From Aquisalimonas sp. 2447 (GTDB taxonomy: Bacteria; Pseudomonadota; Gammaproteobacteria; Nitrococcales; Aquisalimonadaceae): a stretch of DNA of 64,000 bases. Positions 42,312 through 51,557 of the stretch are shown here, one piece after another (position 1 is the first letter of the stretch; the number at the start of each line of letters is the position of its first letter). The notes under the pieces are model-generated. The model did no database searches, was not told where the DNA came from, and worked only from the letters and a program-made list of their open reading frames with translations. Both the position numbers and the translations under genes were made by a program. Where the stretch lies: contig NZ_CP050695.1 of assembly GCF_012044895.1 (NCBI RefSeq), forward strand, positions 960,501-1,024,500. Direction: 5' to 3'.

Positions 42312-42923
42312 ATGGGTGAACTCGACTTTCAGGGATTCTTCCTGCCGGTGATGCTCTTCGCCTTCGTCATGTCCGCGACGCCGGGACCGAACAACATCAT
42401 GCTGACGGCTTCGGGCGCCAACTACGGCTTCCGGCGCACGTTGCCGCACATGTTCGGGATCTCCTGCGGCTTTCTTGCGCTCATCGCCACTGTGGCGGCC
42501 GGGTTGGGGGCGTTATTCGTGGCCTATCCGCCGTTGCAGACCACACTGCGGGTGGTGGGCAGCGCCTACCTGTTGTATCTGGCCTGGCGTATTGCCACTG
42601 CCAACCCGGAGGGTCATGGTGGTGGCGAAGGCAAGCCCATCACGTTCCTGGAGGCGGCGGGTTTTCAGTTCGCCAATCCCAAGGCCTGGATCATGGCCAT
42701 CTCCGCAGTGAGTGCCTTCACCCTTAGTGGTGACGCCTACGTGGTGTCTGCGGTTGCCGTGGCGCTGACCTGCTCCCTGGTGAATCTGCCTTCCATCGGC
42801 ATGTGGGCGGCATTCGGGACGGCCATCGGCTGGTTGCTGCGTTCCGCGAACGCCTGGCGAAGGTTCAATCACGCCATGGGCGGGCTCACCGCCGCATGCG
42901 TGCTGTTGATCGTGCTGGACTGA
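42312..42923 (+). CDS. LysE/RhtB family amino-acid exporter
   Basis: A 203-aa inner-membrane exporter with six helices. The family start FAFVMSATPGPNNIMLTASG (about 17-36) is diagnostic, and FQFANPKAWIMAISAV is the second conserved block. These proteins expel amino acids or related metabolites. The ATG at 42312 is taken; a TTG at 42300 is in frame but would add four residues. Control by the adjacent MocR-type regulator is probable from the divergent layout and palindrome. Confidence 0.9.
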   Translation: MGELDFQGFFLPVMLFAFVMSATPGPNNIMLTASGANYGFRRTLPHMFGISCGFLALIATVAAGLGALFVAYPPLQTTLRVVGSAYLLYLAWRIATANPEGHGGGEGKPITFLEAAGFQFANPKAWIMAISAVSAFTLSGDAYVVSAVAVALTCSLVNLPSIGMWAAFGTAIGWLLRSANAWRRFNHAMGGLTAACVLLIVLD

Positions 42924-43146
42924 AGCCCACAACTACGGTCGGTGGTACCTGTAGTGATCCGACCGCCCCGTTGAATGCCCCGCGTCCGTGTGCAACAACC
43001 CAAAGTGGGAGCCGATCTGATCTGGGCCACGTTGGGCGGGAGAGCTATCGGGATCGTGGTTCATGGCATCAGCATATGGCCGGCCATGATGCGCTATGCT
43101 GGCTGCCGATCCACCAGCAATGTGCCGTCGCCGGGGTGATGTCCCG

Positions 43147-43560
43147 ATGTTGCGTATCTCGAATAGTGTTGAACTGCCCGATGGGGAGATCGAGACCACC
43201 CAGGTCCGTGCCCAGGGAGCGGGCGGTCAGAACGTGAACAAGGTATCCTCGGCGGTCCACCTGCGTTTTGATGTGCGCGGTTCCAGCCTGCCCGCGAGCT
43301 ACAAGGATCGTCTGCTGGCGCGGCGCGACCAGCGCATCACCAGGGACGGTGTGGTGGTTATCAAGGCGCAGCAATATCGCACTCTGGAACAGAATCGCGA
43401 GGACGCCCTGGAGCGGTTGCGGGTGTTGATTGAGGATGCGGTTCGGCCCGTGAAGGCGCGTCGACCGACGCGACCCACCCGTGGCGCAAAGAAACGCCGT
43501 ATCGAGGAGAAGAAACAGCGGGGGCGCACCAAGGCCCTGCGCGGGAAGCCAGTGGACTAG
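43147..43560 (+). CDS. arfB: ArfB (YaeJ), ribosome-rescue peptidyl-tRNA hydrolase
   Basis: A 137-aa release-factor homologue. The catalytic GGQ sits in VRAQGAGGQNVNKVSSAVHL (about 21-40), and the basic C-terminal tail (RPTRPTRGAKKRRIEEKKQR) is the part that enters the empty mRNA channel of stalled ribosomes. Length and layout match E. coli ArfB. The ATG at 43147 begins MLRISNSVELP; GGGGTGAT lies upstream. The HIT-domain gene follows 22 bases later. Confidence 0.92.
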   Translation: MLRISNSVELPDGEIETTQVRAQGAGGQNVNKVSSAVHLRFDVRGSSLPASYKDRLLARRDQRITRDGVVVIKAQQYRTLEQNREDALERLRVLIEDAVRPVKARRPTRPTRGAKKRRIEEKKQRGRTKALRGKPVD

Positions 43561-43582
43561 CGTCTCACGCCGGGGGAGGGTC

Positions 43583-43993
43583 ATGCCGGAATCGTTCAGT
43601 ATTCATCCGCAACTCCGGGGAGACTGCCACTGGTTGCTGGCGCTGGAGTGCAGTGAGCTGCTGCTCCACCGTGATGCTGCCGTGCCCTGGTTCATTCTGG
43701 TACCCCGCGTGGAAGCCGGGGAACTTCACGAACTGGAATACCCCATTCGCCACCGGCTTGCCGACGAAGCGGATGCCGTGGCGCGTTTCGTGTCAACGTG
43801 GTTTCGTTGTGACCGCATCAATCAGGCGAGCATCGGTAATCTCGTCCCGCAGTTGCACCTGCATGTTATCGGTCGCCACCGGGGCGACGCCTGCTGGCCG
43901 GGCGTGGTCTGGGGGCGTCTGCAGACCGACGAACGTTACGACGACGATCGCCTCGCCGCCATCGTGACAGCCGTGCGCGCCTGGCACTGCTGA
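43583..43993 (+). CDS. HIT domain hydrolase
   Basis: A 136-aa histidine-triad protein. The triad region reads NLVPQLHLHVIGRHRGDACW (about 94-113), in which the first histidine of H.H.H is glutamine, as in several active members. The N-terminus has FSIHPQLRGDCHWLLALE and PWFILVPRVEAGELHELE. It probably hydrolyses nucleotide conjugates; substrate unknown. GGGGGAGGG is a strong ribosome site. It follows arfB and may share its transcript. Confidence 0.9.
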   Translation: MPESFSIHPQLRGDCHWLLALECSELLLHRDAAVPWFILVPRVEAGELHELEYPIRHRLADEADAVARFVSTWFRCDRINQASIGNLVPQLHLHVIGRHRGDACWPGVVWGRLQTDERYDDDRLAAIVTAVRAWHC

Positions 43994-44065
43994 CACCGTC
44001 CTTCAGCGTGTAACTGCTGGCCCCGTCGTGGACACTGCCGGGTCGCATGGGCGTAGTATGAGCGC

Positions 44066-44722
44066 ATGAAAAAACTGGATATCGATATCGTCTCCGATGT
44101 GGCCTGCCCCTGGTGCGCCATTGGCTACAAGCGCCTGGAACAGGCCATGGCGGAGCTGGACGGAGAGATCGCGCTCTCCCTGCGCTGGCGACCGTTCCAG
44201 CTGAATCCTGAGATGCCGCCGGAAGGCGAGCCCATTCTCGAGCACCTCACCCGCAAATACGGGCGTAGCGCCCAGGAGATGGAGGCGGCGCAGCAACAGA
44301 TCGTGGACGCCGCGCACGAGCTGGGGCTGAACTTCGCCGGAGCCCACCAGCGGCGCGCTCATAACACCTTCGATGCCCACCGTCTGCTGGCGTGGGCCGG
44401 ACAGCACGACCGGCAGACCGAGCTCAGCCTTGCCCTGTTCGAGGCGTACTTCGGCCATGCCCTGAACCCGTCGGATCCCGCTGTGCTTCGGCAAGCGGCG
44501 GAGCAGGCCGGTTTGCCACGGGACGAGGCCGCGAGGGTGCTTGCCGACGGCGATTATGACGAGGAGGTACGCCGGGAGGAGGACTACTACAAGCGAGCCG
44601 GCATATCCGGCGTTCCGGGATTCGTCATCCAGGGGCAGTACCTGGTGTCCGGAGCGCAGGAGCCGGCGGTACTCGTGGGCGCCCTGCGCGAGATCGTCGG
44701 GGAGCGGGGCGCTCACGCCTGA
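44066..44722 (+). CDS. DsbA-family oxidoreductase (FrnE-like)
   Basis: A 218-aa cytosolic thioredoxin-fold protein with DsbA helical insertion. The active site CPWC lies in DIVSDVACPWCAIGYKRLEQ (about 7-26); RWRPFQLNPEMPPEG follows, and SGVPGFVIQGQYLVSGAQEP (about 178-197) holds the cis-proline. There is no signal peptide, so it belongs to the FrnE group of cytoplasmic disulfide enzymes rather than periplasmic DsbA. FrnE-like proteins are tied to oxidative stress in other bacteria. Confidence 0.92.
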   Translation: MKKLDIDIVSDVACPWCAIGYKRLEQAMAELDGEIALSLRWRPFQLNPEMPPEGEPILEHLTRKYGRSAQEMEAAQQQIVDAAHELGLNFAGAHQRRAHNTFDAHRLLAWAGQHDRQTELSLALFEAYFGHALNPSDPAVLRQAAEQAGLPRDEAARVLADGDYDEEVRREEDYYKRAGISGVPGFVIQGQYLVSGAQEPAVLVGALREIVGERGAHA

Positions 44723-44885
44723 GTTCCAGTGGTTCGTGTTCTGTAACTCTCCGGAATCGTTCAGTGTTCCCTGATCGGTGAGCTATACTGATCCAGGGAC
44801 TGCCTTCCTGTGCGGGCGGGCCCAGAGTCAGTATCCGTCAACCAACGGCAACCAGGGTCGGTTGATGACGGCCCGGGAGGTCACA

Positions 44886-45101
44886 ATGGTGAAAGCAGTC
44901 ACCGCTGTCTATCCCACCGTTGGCGCCGCCGAGAATGTCTTCGATGAACTCGTCGCCGACGGTTTCGAGCAGGAAAAGCTTTTTCTTGATCGGGACCACA
45001 TGCAGGTCAAGGTTATGATCCCGGAAGCCAGCTATCGGGAGGTGGAGGAAGTGCTTGGGCGCCACGGACCCAGCGACCTTTGGTCCACGCAGGTGCAATA
45101 G
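44886..45101 (+). CDS. Small conserved-looking hypothetical protein
   Basis: A 71-aa soluble protein, beginning MVKAVTAVYPTVGAAENVFD and containing FLDRDHMQVKVMIPEASYRE. The alternating pattern suggests an alpha/beta fold similar to small proteins that flank stress genes, but I do not recognise a family. The ATG at 44886 is chosen for GGGAGGT upstream; a longer frame from 44778 looks non-coding. TATACT at about 44780 could be a -10 element for it. An 8-bp inverted repeat (GATGCATCC/GGATGCATG) follows the stop. Confidence 0.6.
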   Translation: MVKAVTAVYPTVGAAENVFDELVADGFEQEKLFLDRDHMQVKVMIPEASYREVEEVLGRHGPSDLWSTQVQ

Positions 45102-45174
45102 ATGCATCCTGGATGCATGCTTGTACAGTCCCGATGCATTAGTTTGTGCATGGTTTCACAGATCCATTTCCTTT

Positions 45175-45235
45175 GACCCCGGACACTGACCGACACGCGA
45201 CGTCAACGTACGCGCGTCGGTCAGTGTCCGGGGTC
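45175..45235. repeat. Perfect 20-bp inverted repeat with 21-base loop
   Basis: Arms 45175-45194 and 45216-45235 are exact reverse complements; each begins or ends with GACCCCGG. A further four pairs inside the loop are possible after one mismatch. There is no T-run on either side, so a simple intrinsic terminator is unlikely. It may be a solitary mobile-repeat unit or a large RNA hairpin in the leader of the MHYT gene. Confidence 0.8.
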
Positions 45236-45327
45236 GTCCTGTCACCCCCTCAGGCCGCTTTCGGTTTTCCTGCAGACGTGTTCCTGGGGCCCAGTGGCGC
45301 CGCAGGCGGTTCGATTGGAGGTGGTGC

Positions 45328-46074
45328 ATGTCGGAAATGCTGTCCGAGTTTCATCTGGGGTTGGTGGCCCTGTCTTATGGGCTGTCGATGCTCGGTGCGC
45401 TCACGGGACTGCTGGTCTCGCGCAACATCCCGACCGAGGCGGGAGGGATCCGCATCGGCTGGTTGCTGCTTTCTGCGGTGGTGCTTGGCTTTTTCGCTGT
45501 ATGGTCCATGCACTTCGTTGGCATGGTGGCGTATCAGCCGGGCATTGCCATTACTTACGATACCCTGATCACGGTGCTGTCCGTGGTGCCGCCGGTGATC
45601 GCCTTCGCCGTCGGTCTCTGGGTGGCCTATACCTGGGCGCAATCGAAGATCGCCCTCGGGATTGCCGGTGCGGGCATGGGGCTCGGGATCGCCGGCATGC
45701 ACTACCTGGGCATGGCTGGCATGCGTATGGCCGCCGACATGCACATGGCCCAGGGGCCGCTGGTGGCATCGGTGATGATCGGCATGGTGGCCTCGGCGGC
45801 GGCGCTGTACTTCATCCGGGATACCCGGGGTGCCCTGCGGTATCTGAGCGCGCCAATCATGGGGCTGGCGGTGTGTGCCCTGCACTACACCGGCATGTAC
45901 GGCGTCACCCTGGCGCCGAACGAGGCGACGGTCCGCTACTTCGAGGGCGCCGTGACAGGGCCGCAGATGGTGATGTTGATCATTGCCTCGGCCACCGCGT
46001 TGACCGTTGTCTCCCTGGGGCTCGCCTGGTGGGCAGACGAGCGACGCACACAGGCACTGATACGGACGGGCTGA
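45328..46074 (+). CDS. MHYT domain integral membrane sensor-like protein
   Basis: A 248-aa protein with seven membrane helices and the repeated MHYT motifs: SMHFVGMVAY (about 60-69), GMHYLGMAGM and a later LHYTGMYGV. The methionines and histidines at helix ends are thought to bind copper and to sense a gas or redox signal. Here the domain stands alone, without a GGDEF, EAL or kinase output. GGAGGTGG lies upstream of the ATG. A good terminator follows. Confidence 0.9.
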   Translation: MSEMLSEFHLGLVALSYGLSMLGALTGLLVSRNIPTEAGGIRIGWLLLSAVVLGFFAVWSMHFVGMVAYQPGIAITYDTLITVLSVVPPVIAFAVGLWVAYTWAQSKIALGIAGAGMGLGIAGMHYLGMAGMRMAADMHMAQGPLVASVMIGMVASAAALYFIRDTRGALRYLSAPIMGLAVCALHYTGMYGVTLAPNEATVRYFEGAVTGPQMVMLIIASATALTVVSLGLAWWADERRTQALIRTG

Positions 46075-46092
46075 GCTGCCATCGAGGCACGG

Positions 46093-46119
46093 CCGCCACC
46101 CGCTGAGGGCGGCGGTTTT
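46093..46119 (+). terminator. Intrinsic terminator after the MHYT gene
   Basis: CCGCCACCC, loop GCTGA, GGGCGGCGG and TTTT. Eight of nine positions pair, with one A/C mismatch. It is located 19 bases after the stop codon. Confidence 0.65.
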
Positions 46120-46121
46120 GC

Positions 46122-46151
46122 TTGACCGCACGGTGACTTGAGGTGTATCTT
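46122..46151 (+). promoter_or_regulatory. Sigma-70-like promoter for the rimP-nusA-infB operon
   Basis: TTGACC (46122-46127), an 18-base spacer and TATCTT (46146-46151). It is the only good promoter found in the 312-bp gap before rimP, and it places both terminators in the transcript leader. Confidence 0.55.
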
Positions 46152-46233
46152 CCCGGCCTCGAAACGTCGCGGATCGACGGGTATGAGGCCCGCTCGCGGC
46201 TCGAGCGACGTTACCTCGGTAAAGACAAACTTT

Positions 46234-46258
46234 AAGGGGCCGGCATCGGCCTTTTTTT
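46234..46258 (+). terminator. First leader terminator of the nusA operon
   Basis: GGCCG-GCAT-CGGCC followed by seven T; flanking AAGG can pair with the T-run to lengthen the stem. It lies about 80 bases after the likely start of transcription and about 130 bases before rimP. Confidence 0.7.
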
Positions 46259-46346
46259 GTCGGCGGGGCGCCTGCCGTGTTCCGGGGGCGGAGTACGCAA
46301 CCCAGCGGGTGGTGCGCGAACGTTGGCACCGCTCGCTGAGAGACGG

Positions 46347-46373
46347 ATGGGCCTCGGGGCCCATTTTTTATTT
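46347..46373 (+). terminator. Second leader terminator, 13 bases before rimP
   Basis: ATGGGCC, tetraloop TCGG, GGCCCAT and TTTTTTATTT form a strong intrinsic terminator ending 13 bases before the rimP ATG. With the first hairpin it would block transcription of the operon unless antiterminated. Confidence 0.75.
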
Positions 46374-46386
46374 GTATGGACGGAAC

Positions 46387-46842
46387 ATGGACGGAATCCA
46401 CGACAAGCTGACGGCCATGGCCGAGCCCGCGGTGACGTCCCTGGGGTATGAACTGGTGGGTTTGGAGTACCGGCCCAACAAGAGCGAAGGTCTACTGCGG
46501 ATTTACATTGATTCCGCCGCCGGTGTCACGCTGGAAGATTGCGAGCTCGTGTCCCACCAGATCAGTGGTCTGCTGGATGTGGAAGATCCGATTCAGGGCG
46601 CCTATCGGCTTGAGATTTCCTCGCCGGGGCTGGATCGGCCGCTGTTCAAGGCCGCGGATTTCGAGCGCTTCGCCGGTGTCGAAGCAAGAATAAGGCTGAC
46701 CGGCCTGTGGGACGGGCGGCGTAAGTTTCGGGGCATCCTGCGCGGCGTGCAGGATGGCCATGTACTGATCGAGGAAGAGGGTGCCGAGTACGCGGTGCCG
46801 CTCGACCGTATCGACAGGGCAAATCTGGTTCCGGATGTCTGA
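46387..46842 (+). CDS. rimP: RimP, ribosome maturation factor
   Basis: A 151-aa 30S maturation factor. It has the N-terminal domain LGYELVGLEYRPNKSEGLLR with IYIDSAAGVTLEDCELVSHQ, the YRLEISSPGLDRPLFKAADF block (about 75-94) and the C-terminal SH3-like domain. It starts the canonical rimP-nusA-infB operon. The ATG at 46387 lies directly after a strong terminator; only GGACGGA stands where a ribosome site would be. Confidence 0.94.
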   Translation: MDGIHDKLTAMAEPAVTSLGYELVGLEYRPNKSEGLLRIYIDSAAGVTLEDCELVSHQISGLLDVEDPIQGAYRLEISSPGLDRPLFKAADFERFAGVEARIRLTGLWDGRRKFRGILRGVQDGHVLIEEEGAEYAVPLDRIDRANLVPDV

Positions 46843-46887
46843 CAACCCGGCGGGCGGATGCCGTCCGCCGGGCGTGGAGTCGCAAGC

Positions 46888-48390
46888 ATGAGCAAAGAGG
46901 TTCTGCTGGTCGTTGAGGCCATGTCCAACGAGAAGGGCGTCGATCGCGACGTCATTGTCGAAGCCGTTGAGGCGGCCCTGGCCTCCGCCACGAAGAAGCG
47001 CCATCCCGGCGAGATCGACGTGCGTGTGGACGTGGATCGCCGCTCGGGCGAGTACAGCACCTTCCGCCGCTGGCAGGTGGTGGAGGACGATGCCGAAGTG
47101 GAGTATCCGGACCAGGTGATTCGCCTGTCCGAAGCGCAGCAGCGGGATCCCTCGCTGCAGGTGGGCGACTTCGTCGAGGAACCCATGGAATCGGTGGCCT
47201 TCGGGCGCATCGCCGCGCAAACGGCCAAGCAGGTCATCGTGCAGAAGGTCCGCGAGGCTGAGCGGGCCAAGGTGGTGGAGGCCTACCAGGACCGGGTCGG
47301 CGAGTTGCTCACCGGCGTGGTCAAGAAGGCCGAGCGCGGCAATGTGATCATGGATCTGGGCAGTAATGCCGAGGCGTTGATCCCCCGCGAGGAGATGATC
47401 CCGCGAGAAGCTTTCCGTGCCGGCGACCGCGTGCGTGGTTACCTCAAGGAGGTGCGCCCGGATGCCCGCGGTCCGCAGTTGTTCGTCTCGCGCACTGCGC
47501 CGCAGTTCCTCATCGAGCTCTTCGAGTTGGAGGTGCCGGAAGTCGGGCAGGAGCTGATCGACATCCTCGGCGCCGCCCGCGACCCGGGCCTGCGCGCCAA
47601 GATCGCGGTGCGCTCCAACGACCCGCGCATCGATCCGGTGGGCGCCTGCGTCGGCATGCGCGGCTCGCGGGTCCAGGCGGTGTCCAACGAACTCTCCGGC
47701 GAGCGTATCGACATCATCCTCTGGGACGAGAATCCCGCGCAGTTCGTGATCAACGCCATGGCGCCGGCGGAAGTTCAGTCCATCGTCGTGGATGAGGACT
47801 CCGGCAGCATGGACGTGGCCGTGGCGGATGACCAGCTCTCCCAGGCCATCGGTCGCGGCGGTCAGAACGTGCGCCTGGCCAGTGAACTCACTGGCTGGGA
47901 GCTCAACGTCATGACCAGCGAGGACGCCCAGGCCAAGAGCCAGGAAGAGGCGCAAAAGGTGCTGGACACGTTTATCGAGACCCTCGGTGTGGATGAAGAG
48001 GTGGCCGGTATCCTGGTGCAGGAGGGTTTCTCCAGCATCGAGGAGGTGGCCTACGTGCCCGCCTCGGAAATGCTGGAAATGGAGGAATTCGACGAGGATA
48101 TCGTCGAGGAACTGCGCTCCAGGGCCCGCGATGCTCTGCTGACCCAGATGATCGCGTCCGGGAGCGACGGCAGCAGCGAACCCAGCGATGACCTGCTGAC
48201 CATGGAGGGCATGGACGACGACCTGGCGCGGCAGCTTGCCGGAGCCGGTGTGGCCACCATGGAGGAACTGGCGGAACAGGCGGTGGATGACGTGGTCGAT
48301 GCCACCGGTATAGATGCCGAGCGCGCGGCGGCACTCATCATGAAGGCTCGCGAACCGTGGTTCGCCGAGCAGGAGCAGAAGGAATCCTGA
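46888..48390 (+). CDS. nusA: NusA, transcription elongation/antitermination factor
   Basis: A 500-aa NusA. The N-terminal RNA polymerase-binding domain opens with [20 protein letters not shown], then an S1 domain ([20 protein letters not shown]), KH1/KH2 ([40 protein letters not shown]) and two acidic C-terminal repeats of the gammaproteobacterial type ([40 protein letters not shown]). The ATG at 46888 is the family start. NusA is known to control its own operon in E. coli, consistent with the terminators in the leader here. Confidence 0.96.
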   Translation: MSKEVLLVVEAMSNEKGVDRDVIVEAVEAALASATKKRHPGEIDVRVDVDRRSGEYSTFRRWQVVEDDAEVEYPDQVIRLSEAQQRDPSLQVGDFVEEPMESVAFGRIAAQTAKQVIVQKVREAERAKVVEAYQDRVGELLTGVVKKAERGNVIMDLGSNAEALIPREEMIPREAFRAGDRVRGYLKEVRPDARGPQLFVSRTAPQFLIELFELEVPEVGQELIDILGAARDPGLRAKIAVRSNDPRIDPVGACVGMRGSRVQAVSNELSGERIDIILWDENPAQFVINAMAPAEVQSIVVDEDSGSMDVAVADDQLSQAIGRGGQNVRLASELTGWELNVMTSEDAQAKSQEEAQKVLDTFIETLGVDEEVAGILVQEGFSSIEEVAYVPASEMLEMEEFDEDIVEELRSRARDALLTQMIASGSDGSSEPSDDLLTMEGMDDDLARQLAGAGVATMEELAEQAVDDVVDATGIDAERAAALIMKAREPWFAEQEQKES

Positions 48391-48475
48391 TCCGTGGTGT
48401 GGGCGCCAGCAGCGCCCTGCGCGGGGAGCGGCCGCAGGCCGTCGTGATCGATGACCAGGATTCGGGGAGAAACGC

Positions 48476-51151
48476 ATGTCGGAAGTGACAGTCAAGCAAT
48501 TTGCGGAAACGGTCGGTACACCGGTGGAGCGGCTGCTGTCGCAGCTCAGCGAGGCAGGTGTCGAGGTGACCGATGCGGAGTCCGTGCTCACGGATGACGA
48601 CAAGGCGGCCCTGCTGACCTATCTGCAAAAATCCCGCGGCGGCGGCGAACCGGAGGAGTCCGGTCCACGCAAGGTGACGCTGCGCCGCAAGAGTACCAGT
48701 CAGATCAAGCTTCCGACCGGCGGTGGCGGTGCGCGTGGCGCCCGTGGCAGTGCCGGTTCGCGGACCGTGAACGTGGAAGTGCGCAAGAAACGCACCTACG
48801 TCAAGCGCGAGGATATCGAAGCCCAGCGTGAGCGCCTCGAGGCGGAGCAGCGCGAGGCCGAGGAGGCGCGTCAAGCTGAAGAGGAGCGCGCGCAGCGCGA
48901 AGCCGAGGAGCAGGCCGTAGCTGCGACGCAGAAGCCGACCGTTGAGGAAACCGCTGAGGAAACAGTGGCGCCTGCATCCACGGCGGCCGAAGAGATGACC
49001 ACCGGCGAAGCAACTGAAGCCGGCGCTGAGGCAGCAGAGCCGGAATCGGCTGGCGCAGCTCCCGAACAGCAGGGCGAGGATGCCGAAGCGGCGCCCGCGG
49101 GAGAAGCTCCCGCCGATCCTGCGCCCAAGGAGGAGCCGCCGGTGGCCGATCCCGCGACCCTGGAAGCCGAGTCCACAAGCTCAGCCAAGCGCAAGAAGGC
49201 CAAGGCCAAGGAGCGCACCCGGGACGATGACGAGGACAAGGGGCGCAAGGGCAAGGGGCGCAAGGGCCGCGAGGGGCGTGACGAGTTGCATGTGTCCCCG
49301 GGGCGCTCCGCCGGCAAGCGTGGCAAGCGCAAGGAGCGTGGCAGCGGAGCCGCCAGCTCGTTGCAACACGGTTTCGAGAAGCCCACCGCACCGGTGGTGC
49401 GCGAGGTGGAAATCCCGGAGTCCATCACCGTCGGTGAACTGGCCCAGCGCATGAGTGTCAAGGCGCCGGTGCTTATCAAGGAGATGATGAAGCAGGGCGT
49501 GATGGCCACCATCAACCAGGCGGTGGATCAGGAAACCGCCGTGCTGCTGGTGGAAGAACTGGGCCACAAGCCCCGCATCGTCAACGAGTACGCCCTGGAG
49601 GAAGAGGTGGTCAGCGAGGCTGCCGAGCCCGAGGGCGAGAAGCGGCCACGGCCGCCGGTGGTCACCATCATGGGCCACGTGGACCATGGCAAGACCTCGG
49701 TGCTGGACTTCATCCGTCGCGCCAAGGTGGCCGATTCCGAGGCAGGCGGGATTACTCAGCACATCGGTGCCTATCACGCCACCACGGAACGCGGCACCGT
49801 GACCTTTCTGGATACCCCGGGGCACCAGGCATTCACCGCCATGCGCGCCCGTGGCGCTCAGCTCACCGATGTGGTGGTGCTGGTGGTGGCCGCCGACGAC
49901 GGGGTCATGCCGCAGACCGAGGAGGCGATCAAGCACGCACGCGAGGCTGGCGTCCCCATCGTTGTCGCAGTGAACAAGATGGACAAGGCGGATGCGGATC
50001 CGGACCGGGTCAAGCAGGAACTCTCCAAGTACGAGGTCATCTCCGAGGAGTGGGGTGGCGATACCCAGTTCGTCCACGTCTCTGCCAAAACCGGTGAGGG
50101 CCTGGAAGAACTTCTGGAAGCCATTATCCTGCAGGCCGAGTTGCTGGAGTTGCAGGCGGTGGTGGATTGCGCAGCCACCGGCATCGTGGTCGAGTCCAGC
50201 CTGGACAAGGGCCGCGGCCCGGTGGCCACGGTACTGGTCCAGAACGGCGAACTGCACAAGGGGGACGTCATTCTCTCGGGAGTGGAGTATGGCCGCGTGC
50301 GCGCCATGCTCGACGAGAACGGCCGCCAGGTGGACAAGGCCGGACCGTCCATTCCGGTGGTGGTGCTGGGGCTGTCCGGCCTGCCCAACTCCGGCGATGA
50401 TGTCATGGTGCTGAAAGACGAGCGCAAGGCCCGGGAAGTGGCCGAAATGCGCCAGGAGCGTCAGCGCGAGAAGCGGCTTCAGCAGCAGAAGGCCGCGCGC
50501 ATGGACGAGCTCTTCAGCCAGATGAAGTCCGACGAAGTCAATCAGGTCAACATCCTGCTGAAGGCGGACGTGCAGGGCAGCGCCGAAGCGCTGAGCCAGT
50601 CGCTGACCGATCTCTCCAACGACGAGGTCAAGGTCCACGTGATCCAGACCGGCGTTGGCGGCATCAACGAATCCGACGTGAACCTGGCCATCGCCTCCAG
50701 TGCCATTCTGATCGGCTTCAACGTCCGCGCCGACGCAGCGGCGCGCAAGCTGATCCGTGAACACGAAGTGGATGTGCACTACTACAGCGTCATCTACGAG
50801 GCCATCGACGAGGTCAAGAAGGCCATCAGCGGCATGCTTGAGCCGGAGGTCAAGGAAGAGATTATCGGTCTTGCCGCGGTGCAGGACGTGTTCAAATCCT
50901 CCAAGCTGGGGGCCATTGCCGGCTGCCTTGTGGAGGAAGGCGTGGTGCGTCGCCGCTGCCCGATCCGCGTGCTGCGGGACAACGTGGTGATCTACGAAGG
51001 TCAGCTGGAGTCGTTGCGCCGCTACAAGGACGACGTCAGCGAAGTCCGCTCCGGCACCGAATGTGGTATCGGGGTGAAGAACTACAACGACGTCAAGGTG
51101 GGCGACCAGATCGAGTGCTTCGAGCGCTACGAGGTGGCTCGCTCGCTGTGA
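48476..51151 (+). CDS. infB: Translation initiation factor IF-2
   Basis: An 891-aa IF-2 with N-terminal IF2_N motif ([20 protein letters not shown]), a long charged low-complexity region (about 110-290, Ala/Glu then Lys/Arg-rich), a second IF2_N-like segment, and the GTPase core: G1 GHVDHGKTS (about 399-407), [15 protein letters not shown] and SAKTGEG. Domains II-IV follow to [12 protein letters not shown]. It positions initiator tRNA on the 30S subunit. The acidic, alanine-rich linker is common in halophilic relatives. Confidence 0.97.
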   Translation: MSEVTVKQFAETVGTPVERLLSQLSEAGVEVTDAESVLTDDDKAALLTYLQKSRGGGEPEESGPRKVTLRRKSTSQIKLPTGGGGARGARGSAGSRTVNVEVRKKRTYVKREDIEAQRERLEAEQREAEEARQAEEERAQREAEEQAVAATQKPTVEETAEETVAPASTAAEEMTTGEATEAGAEAAEPESAGAAPEQQGEDAEAAPAGEAPADPAPKEEPPVADPATLEAESTSSAKRKKAKAKERTRDDDEDKGRKGKGRKGREGRDELHVSPGRSAGKRGKRKERGSGAASSLQHGFEKPTAPVVREVEIPESITVGELAQRMSVKAPVLIKEMMKQGVMATINQAVDQETAVLLVEELGHKPRIVNEYALEEEVVSEAAEPEGEKRPRPPVVTIMGHVDHGKTSVLDFIRRAKVADSEAGGITQHIGAYHATTERGTVTFLDTPGHQAFTAMRARGAQLTDVVVLVVAADDGVMPQTEEAIKHAREAGVPIVVAVNKMDKADADPDRVKQELSKYEVISEEWGGDTQFVHVSAKTGEGLEELLEAIILQAELLELQAVVDCAATGIVVESSLDKGRGPVATVLVQNGELHKGDVILSGVEYGRVRAMLDENGRQVDKAGPSIPVVVLGLSGLPNSGDDVMVLKDERKAREVAEMRQERQREKRLQQQKAARMDELFSQMKSDEVNQVNILLKADVQGSAEALSQSLTDLSNDEVKVHVIQTGVGGINESDVNLAIASSAILIGFNVRADAAARKLIREHEVDVHYYSVIYEAIDEVKKAISGMLEPEVKEEIIGLAAVQDVFKSSKLGAIAGCLVEEGVVRRRCPIRVLRDNVVIYEGQLESLRRYKDDVSEVRSGTECGIGVKNYNDVKVGDQIECFERYEVARSL

Positions 51152-51167
51152 GGCGGACGGGATAGAC

Positions 51168-51545
51168 ATGGCGAAGGAAACTCCCCGTACCCGGCGTGTT
51201 GCAGAGCAGCTCCAGCGAGAGCTGGCGGAAACCATCCGCGATGAAATCCGGGATCCCCGCGTGGGCTCGGTGACCGTCTCCGGCGTCCAGGTTGGACGAG
51301 ACCTGGCGCACGCGAAGGTGTACATGACCGTGCTGGGCGCCGATGCCGCCGCCAGTGAGGAGGCGGCATCGGTGCTGAACAATGCCGCGGGTTTCCTGCG
51401 CCGGGAGCTGGCGCGCAGGGTGCGGCTGCGGACCGTTCCAGCCATGAGGTTCATCCGCGACCCGTCCTTTGATCGCGGCGCCCATCTGACCAATCTCATC
51501 GATCGCGCGGTGGACGAAGACGCCGAGCGTGGCAACAACGAGTGA
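51168..51545 (+). CDS. rbfA: RbfA, 30S ribosome-binding factor
   Basis: A 125-aa KH-type protein. Family blocks are TRRVAEQLQRELAETIRDEI, DPRVGSVTVSGVQVGRDLAH (about 27-46), VYMTVLGAD and RTVPAMRFIRDPSFDRG. It helps 16S rRNA processing and cold adaptation. It begins 16 bases after infB and is followed by truB. Confidence 0.95.
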   Translation: MAKETPRTRRVAEQLQRELAETIRDEIRDPRVGSVTVSGVQVGRDLAHAKVYMTVLGADAAASEEAASVLNNAAGFLRRELARRVRLRTVPAMRFIRDPSFDRGAHLTNLIDRAVDEDAERGNNE

Positions 51546-51557
51546 CACCGGACACCC

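Noticed and set aside
46259-46346. metY-like tRNA between the nusA leader terminators
   Set aside because: Checked because E. coli has a tRNA before rimP, but no acceptor stem, anticodon or T-loop pattern fits here.
46492-48603. 703-codon minus-strand frame opposite rimP-nusA
   Set aside because: Spans two real genes and a gap on the other strand, typical of a compositional artefact.
49181-51538. 785-codon minus-strand frame opposite infB
   Set aside because: Shadow of the infB reading frame; no domain or ribosome site.
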